A stretch of DNA of 64,000 nucleotides from G963665545 sp963665545. Lineage in GTDB: Bacteria > Pseudomonadota > Gammaproteobacteria > Xanthomonadales > SZUA-36. Position 1 is the first letter of the stretch; every line of letters begins with the position of its first letter. Both the position numbers and the translations under genes were made by a program. This document shows positions 59,673 through 64,000 of the stretch, piece by piece. The notes below the pieces were generated by a model. The model did no database searches. It had not been told where the DNA came from and worked only from the letters and a program-made list of their open reading frames with translations. The DNA is taken from contig CAXXKZ010000015.1 of NCBI GenBank assembly GCA_963665545.2, positions 62,001-126,000 of the forward strand, given 5' to 3'.

Positions 59673-60167
59673 CTATGCGGGCAGTTTCTTGACGAATTTC
59701 AGTGGCGTTGAGGTTTTGATCCTGGGCCATGGAAACAGCGGGCCTGGGTCAATTTTGCGTTGCACCAAGATTGCGGGATCGTCGCTGGCGGGGACCGATT
59801 CACGATCAAGGTGTTGGTGGCCGCTGATCCACCGCAGATGGGTATGCTGCATTGCCAACTGCCGAATTAACTCGATCAAAGCGCTTATCTGCGTCTCCGG
59901 GTATTGCTCTGTCACATCCTGCCGGTCAGATTCCAGCCAACGTGGGTAGCGGCCGAGATTGACCAGTTCGATGCCAATGCTGCGTTCGTTGAAACCCCGG
60001 ATGTGATGCGCGATTCTGTGCAGCGGAGCCCATTGTTCGGTACGGCCGTCGCGGTCGATGTAGAAGTGCCCGCAGTTGCCTGTGCGCGAGGACTCATGGT
60101 GAATTCGTTCACCAAACTCTCTGGCCGTGGCCAGGTCCGGCAGTTCGGTGCAATGAATGACCACCAA
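59673..60167 (-). CDS. N-acetylmuramoyl-L-alanine amidase (amidase_2/PGRP fold)
   Basis: Small zinc amidase cleaving the bond between muramic acid and the stem peptide. VVIHCTE carries the first zinc His; GHFYIDRDGRTEQW, IAHHIRGFNERSIGIELVN (substrate Tyr/Glu region) and ISGHQHLDRES(V)PASDDPA (second zinc His and Asp site) are standard for amidase_2. The first canonical start is TTG at 60167, only a few residues before the first zinc ligand. The same frame has coding-like sequence further upstream (LLPYASRLAIRNSAEVDLVVIHC), beginning with a CTG at 60236, which is a possible true start. No signal peptide is visible, so it may recycle cytosolic muropeptides (AmpD-like). Confidence 0.85.
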   Translation of the reverse strand: MVVIHCTELPDLATAREFGERIHHESSRTGNCGHFYIDRDGRTEQWAPLHRIAHHIRGFNERSIGIELVNLGRYPRWLESDRQDVTEQYPETQISALIELIRQLAMQHTHLRWISGHQHLDRESVPASDDPAILVQRKIDPGPLFPWPRIKTSTPLKFVKKLPA

Positions 60168-60258
60168 GTCGACCTCAGCAGAGTTTCGAATCGCCAGCCG
60201 GGAGGCATAGGGTAGGAGGTTTTGTTTTATTTTCAGATCGATCTGAGTTCACCGCCTG

Positions 60259-61629
60259 TCAGAGTTTGCGCTGGCGTAAGTCTTCCAGCCAGGTGTCCAG
60301 CGTCGCACGGTCATGCCAGTTGCCCGCCCGTATGACACCCCTGATGTTCTGTGTGGCATTGATGTCCTGAAGTGGGTTGGCGCCCAACAGCACCAGGTGT
60401 GCATCGAAGCCGGGCTCGATGTCGCCGCTACGCTGCCGACCCAGAAACTCGGCGACCTGAATCGTCCCTGTCTGCAGCGCCTGCAACGGCGTCAAGTCTG
60501 CTGCCACCATGAAGGCCAACTCCTGGTGAATCGAAAAACCGGACACGTTCATGATCTGCGGTGCATCGGAGCCCAGTAAAAGTCCGGCTCCGGCATCCTG
60601 GAGCGTCCGAATCAGGCTGCGCCTGACATCGAGGAACTTCAGGCGGTCCGCTTCAGGGACCTGACTGCGGACGTCCTCAACTGCACTGACCCAGGCCTCG
60701 CGGGTCTTGTCTGAAACAAACTCCATGCCGGGTCTTTGCAGAAGCTCCGCCACCGGCACGTTGCCAGCAAGATTTTCCAGCAGGCTTTGCGTGGGCACAT
60801 TCCACACACCAGCCTGCCGGGTGGCCATGGCCAGGGGGGCGGTCAGTCTCATATCGATCGACTGGACCAGGTTGAGCCCAAATAACCCGGGTTCTTCGCC
60901 ATATTGTGGCGCCCCTGCGGGCACCATAGCTGCCGCGTAGCCGTCGAGATGGTCAATCGTTGCCTGGCGTTGCCTCAACGTGGCTTGCAGGCCAACGTCT
61001 GCCGAGATGTGGCCAGCGAAGGGAATGCCAAGGGCGTTGGCGGTATTGGCAATGGCTTCGAACTCAGCGGCCTTGAGTCCGGGATGCAGTTTGAGAAAAT
61101 CAAAACCGGCGGTATGCTGGGCCCGCACTTTCTCCTCGGCCTGCTCCGGTGAGTCGACAGATCTGCCGTTAAACGAGGGTCCGCTGGTGATCAGGCGCGG
61201 ACCGATCCAGTGTCTTTGCTGGGTCAACCCTCCGCGCAAATCCAGGTGCCAGTTTTCGCCGAGCATGCCCCGCGCCGTGGTTACACCATTGGCCAGGTAG
61301 AGGGTCAAAATATCACGGGCCCGTTGTTCTCCAGACGATTTTGACGGTATGTGGGCATGCATCTCCGCGAGCCCCGGGATTAGCCAGCCGCCGGCCGCGT
61401 CAACGACCTGGGCGGTGGCCTCCGGCGAATGATTTCCTGCTGCGACGATTTCGCTGATGCGGCCTTCGCGGATCACGACGTCCACTGACCTCCTGGTGTC
61501 TCCATTGCCCATCGAAATGATGTTCACGGCGCTGATGACGAGCGTTTGCGCAAGGGCATTGGAAGTCGACCAGGCCAGGGTCAAGGTGAGCGTCAATGCC
61601 AACCAACACGATGCAAATACTTTTTTCAT
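60259..61629 (-). CDS. Exported amidohydrolase family protein
   Basis: Metal-dependent amidohydrolase of the imidazolonepropionase/prolidase-like group. The ATG at 61629, eight bases after AAGGA, is preferred to the one at 61638; a signal peptide (SCWLALTLTLTLAWSTSNALAQ) follows. The metal site is seen in LIPGLAEMHAHIPS (HxH near 90), FLKLHPG (Lys region), PFAGHIS, IDHLDGY and LLLGSDAPQ (Asp). The ending GDIEPGFDAHLVLLGANPLQDI is typical. It overlaps the DUF2333 gene at its start, so they form one operon. It is distinct from the propeller-fused amidohydrolase at 23642 but belongs to the same superfamily. Confidence 0.9.
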   Translation of the reverse strand: MKKVFASCWLALTLTLTLAWSTSNALAQTLVISAVNIISMGNGDTRRSVDVVIREGRISEIVAAGNHSPEATAQVVDAAGGWLIPGLAEMHAHIPSKSSGEQRARDILTLYLANGVTTARGMLGENWHLDLRGGLTQQRHWIGPRLITSGPSFNGRSVDSPEQAEEKVRAQHTAGFDFLKLHPGLKAAEFEAIANTANALGIPFAGHISADVGLQATLRQRQATIDHLDGYAAAMVPAGAPQYGEEPGLFGLNLVQSIDMRLTAPLAMATRQAGVWNVPTQSLLENLAGNVPVAELLQRPGMEFVSDKTREAWVSAVEDVRSQVPEADRLKFLDVRRSLIRTLQDAGAGLLLGSDAPQIMNVSGFSIHQELAFMVAADLTPLQALQTGTIQVAEFLGRQRSGDIEPGFDAHLVLLGANPLQDINATQNIRGVIRAGNWHDRATLDTWLEDLRQRKL

Positions 61630-61630
61630 T

Positions 61631-62617
61631 TCAACCATCCTTCAGCAGTTGTCTCAGGTCGATAATGGCGGCATTGGCGCGGGCGATGTAATTGGCCATG
61701 ACCAGTGAATGATTGGAAAAGAAGCCAAATTTGCCGCCATTGAGGACCATCGGGGCGTGCAATGGCTCCAGCGTGGTTTCAAGCTCACGGATGATCTGTC
61801 GAAAACTGATCAGGGCGTTCTTTTTCCTCAGCACGTCATCGAAATCCTTTTCCATGGCGCGCAGGAACAGGACCAGGGCCCAGGCAGTTCCGCGAGTCTC
61901 GTAAAACACATCGTCAATCTGTGTCCAAGGGGTCTTGACCATAATGACATCGGCGGTATCCGTCGATTGCTTCGCGCCGGCATCTCCGGCCAGATCGGTA
62001 TTGAGGCGCGCCTGTCCCACAGAGGCGGAAAGACGCTGTGACAGCGAGCCCAATCGTTTTTCCACCACTGCCAGCCAGGTCGTCAGATTATCCGCCCGGG
62101 CATAAAACTGCGCATCTCTCTCATTCGGGTCAGTCAACCTGACGATGTATTTCTCAGTGGCTGCGATGCCCTTGCGGTATCGCCCCTCGGTGTCCGGTGG
62201 GATCCAGCGCGCAGTATCATAATGAAAAAGTGGGTCAGCCTCGGCCAGGTCGAGGTCTTCGATGGACTGTGTTTGTGAGCGGCTGAAATTGTTGCGCAGC
62301 GCCCGCGCCAGGTCCCGCACCTGGGTTACTACACCAAACTCCCAATTCGGCAAATTGTCGAGAAAAATCCAGGGCGGCATGACGTCGTTGGACATATAGC
62401 CACCGCGTTTGTCGAGCATGACCTTAACGACTTCGGCCAGCGTGGCAGTGGTGGTATACCCGGTGACCACTGTGTGACCGTGCTCCTGGGCATGCAGCGC
62501 AGCGCGCTGTGTCAGGCTAAACAAGTCCGGTTCCTCATTGAACCAGAACATCATCGCCAGGCAAATGATGATCAGGCCGGCCGGAATACTGATCCACAGA
62601 ATTTTGTTTCCTGGCAT
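61631..62617 (-). CDS. DUF2333 family membrane-anchored protein
   Basis: Protein of 328 residues with one N-terminal membrane helix (WISIPAGLIIICLAMMFWF) and a long soluble, mostly helical domain of the gammaproteobacterial DUF2333 family. Recognisable elements are TGYTTTATLAEVVKVMLDKRGGYMSNDVMPPW, DNLPNWEFGVVTQVRDLARALRN, and NGGKFGFFSNHSLVMANYIARANAAIIDLRQLL. The domain is predicted to face the periplasm. The function is unknown. It precedes the amidohydrolase with a slight overlap of coding regions. Confidence 0.87.
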   Translation of the reverse strand: MPGNKILWISIPAGLIIICLAMMFWFNEEPDLFSLTQRAALHAQEHGHTVVTGYTTTATLAEVVKVMLDKRGGYMSNDVMPPWIFLDNLPNWEFGVVTQVRDLARALRNNFSRSQTQSIEDLDLAEADPLFHYDTARWIPPDTEGRYRKGIAATEKYIVRLTDPNERDAQFYARADNLTTWLAVVEKRLGSLSQRLSASVGQARLNTDLAGDAGAKQSTDTADVIMVKTPWTQIDDVFYETRGTAWALVLFLRAMEKDFDDVLRKKNALISFRQIIRELETTLEPLHAPMVLNGGKFGFFSNHSLVMANYIARANAAIIDLRQLLKDG

Positions 62618-62753
62618 TTTGATTTACCCGATAGCGCGAAGTGCGTATTTCATCTTGATGCAAGATAGCAGGTTTTGCGCGCTGGGCACGTGCCACAAGT
62701 TCGACTCGGGGCGAATCGATTGTCCGATCAAAGCGCCTGGGGTCTAACCTCGT

Positions 62754-63473
62754 TCAGGCGCTGGCGGATATCGGTGTCAGCGCCTCGTAGAGCTCGGTGT
62801 AGATGCGCTCCAGTTGCAGATCTTCTGAACCGATGACTGCCGCGGAACCGGATTGCATGCTGAGTAAGTGTGCGTGCATGCCGTTGAAGTGAATGTCCTC
62901 GACATCGCCCAAGCGGGTCTCAGGCATGTAGATCACCGTTAGCGGGCCCTGGTCGGTATTCAGCACGAGGTGTAGGCCGTCGCCGTCGGGCGTGGGACAC
63001 AATGTGATGAAGCCAACCGACTGCGCCATCTTGGCAGACATTTCGATGCCGATATCGGCCAGGATCTCACGTAATTTAAAAGCATCGCCCGCATTTGCCA
63101 GGGCGAGCACCTTGGCGCCGTCGGCCCGGTAGTGATCCATGACATAGTCTTCGACGGAGTCCCAGGTCCGATTCATTTTCCAGGCCATTCCAATTGCCGC
63201 GACGGTAATGAGCACGCTGGCCGCGACCGCAACCGGCCGCCACCAGGAAGCTCGTTGGTGCAGAGGATGGGCGCAGATTGATGTGATGTCAGCATTGAGA
63301 TCGGCCGGCACATCCAATTGCAGGGCGGTTTTAAGCTTTTGCTCAAACGCCCGCGCCTCGGCGACTGCCTGCTTGAATTCCGGACCCGATTCACGGGCGG
63401 CCAGAAATTCCGAATCCTGACTTTGCGGATCCGCCCCCAATATTCGCCTGAACTCAGAATAGTTCATGGACAT
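62754..63473 (-). CDS. DUF3379 family membrane protein (probable anti-sigma-type partner)
   Basis: Protein of 239 residues. The N-terminal helical part (MNYSEFRRILGADPQSQDSEFLAA, FEQKLKTALQL) is cytosolic. One membrane helix (PVAVAASVLITVAAIGMAW, near 82-100) and a periplasmic domain (HLVLNTDQGPLTVIYMPE, EDIHFNGMHAHLLSM) follow. This layout and the 20-bp overlap with the upstream sigma gene suggest an anti-sigma factor in the broad sense; DUF3379 is otherwise uncharacterised. Starts at 63473 or 63467 are both possible. Confidence 0.8.
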   Translation of the reverse strand: MSMNYSEFRRILGADPQSQDSEFLAARESGPEFKQAVAEARAFEQKLKTALQLDVPADLNADITSICAHPLHQRASWWRPVAVAASVLITVAAIGMAWKMNRTWDSVEDYVMDHYRADGAKVLALANAGDAFKLREILADIGIEMSAKMAQSVGFITLCPTPDGDGLHLVLNTDQGPLTVIYMPETRLGDVEDIHFNGMHAHLLSMQSGSAAVIGSEDLQLERIYTELYEALTPISASA

Positions 63474-63981
63474 TACCAGTTACTCCATCTTTTTGCAGTC
63501 GGCCTTTCAGTTGTTCGCGGGCCCGAAACAGCTGAGTCATAACCGCGCTTTTCGTGATTCCAAGCTGGTCAGAAATTTCCTGACAGCTATACCCCAATAC
63601 CACCTGCATTAACAATGGCTCTCTATATTTTGGTGCCAGCTTTCTGATTTGCTGGCGTAGCAATACGACTTCGGCGCGGTCATCCGGCTCCAGCTCTGAT
63701 TTTTCCGGAACCACAACATCGTCGACATCGGTAAACTTGGGCACCTTGCGTTCAAAAGTGCGCGCAAACTCACGTCTCAGGATGGTGATCAGCCAGCTCT
63801 TGGCGGCGCCTGAGTCCTTCAGGTTATCCAGTGCTTTCCAGGCCCTGAGAAAGGTTTCCTGCACCAAATCCTTGGCCAGCGCGTCGTTGCCACAAATCCA
63901 CATCGCGTAGCGATACAAATCCGTCGAATATGCGGTGGCCAGCTGGTTGAACCTGGCGTGCCGTTCCGTATCATTGCTCAT
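63454..63981 (-). CDS. ECF-type RNA polymerase sigma factor
   Basis: Sigma-70 family factor of 175 residues. Region 2 (LYRYAMWICGNDALAKDLVQETFLRAWKALDNL, then SWLITILRREFARTFER) contacts core enzyme and the -10 element. Region 4 (LAPKYREPLLMQVVLGYSCQEISDQLGITKSAVMTQLFRAREQL) carries the -35-binding helix-turn-helix. Both regions are complete, in contrast to the truncated sigma gene at 15403. It is co-transcribed with DUF3379, its likely regulator, the two genes overlapping by 20 bp. Confidence 0.93.
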   Translation of the reverse strand: MSNDTERHARFNQLATAYSTDLYRYAMWICGNDALAKDLVQETFLRAWKALDNLKDSGAAKSWLITILRREFARTFERKVPKFTDVDDVVVPEKSELEPDDRAEVVLLRQQIRKLAPKYREPLLMQVVLGYSCQEISDQLGITKSAVMTQLFRAREQLKGRLQKDGVTGNVHELF

Positions 63982-64000
63982 GACCGGAATACCTGGGCAA

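Noticed and set aside
59637..59712. A complete tRNA gene on the minus strand
   Set aside because: The T-arm is perfect, but no 5' acceptor strand complementary to AGGGAGT and no D-arm or anticodon arm lie at the required distance.

Overview
The window comes from the chromosome of a gammaproteobacterium, on the origin-proximal side. The evidence is the rpmH-rnpA-yidC-mnmE / dnaA-dnaN-recF-gyrB block, a two-subunit glycyl-tRNA synthetase (glyQ, glyS), cmoA-cmoB, the gammaproteobacterial DUF2333 and DUF3379 families, and two parS sites of the Pseudomonas type. Secreted peptidases, a TonB-dependent receptor and many beta-propeller or amidohydrolase exoenzymes fit a heterotrophic marine or soil lineage near Woeseiaceae, Wenzhouxiangellaceae or Xanthomonadales. 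That placement is inference; no rRNA is present.

Layout. 1-4360: three neighbouring genes for secreted enzymes (a decayed esterase, a di-haem peroxidase and an endonuclease/phosphatase-like enzyme) that all end in the same C-terminal domain. 4473-7751: a DUF4833 gene, then the ergothioneine operon DUF427-egtD-egtB. 7980-14190: a Popeye-like membrane cyclic-nucleotide-binding protein, a POT peptide transporter, rsgA, and an S9 peptidase-RidA operon. 14440-19738: a ligase and an ECF sigma factor that have both lost their 5' ends at one junction, followed by an intact fecR and TonB-dependent receptor. 19751-26956: an IS256-family element with a 9-bp target duplication, a low-GC acylase gene bracketed by 74-bp direct repeats, and a beta-propeller amidohydrolase. 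26956-34180: more scavenging genes (CocE hydrolase, frameshifted APC permease, DapA-like lyase, YncE-like propeller, D-cysteine desulfhydrase) with REP-like palindromes. 34265-36143: an IS110-family element with a candidate bridge RNA, embedded in dispersed inverted repeats.

36182-46774 is the origin block: mnmE, yidC, rnpA and rpmH to the left; dnaA, the AT-rich oriC candidate, dnaN, recF (with two parS palindromes inside the coding sequence) and gyrB to the right. 46820-53753 holds a degenerate HAD-like gene, glyS-glyQ, an NfeD/SPFH pair and cmoAB. 53782-64000 holds a Spy-like protein divergent from a histidine kinase without a response regulator, DUF2845, a type II NADH dehydrogenase, a phosphotriesterase-like lactonase, a cell-wall amidase, an amidohydrolase, DUF2333, and an ECF sigma/DUF3379 pair.

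Functionally, much of the left half forms a nutrient-scavenging set: secreted hydrolases, an outer-membrane receptor, peptide and amino-acid transporters, and imine/amino-acid handling enzymes. It has been eroded by deletions, point lesions and insertion sequences. The origin block and the translation genes are intact. The strongest leads for new biology are the shared C-terminal domain, the repeat-bracketed acylase insertion, the IS110 bridge-RNA candidate, the parS pair in recF and the Popeye-like protein.
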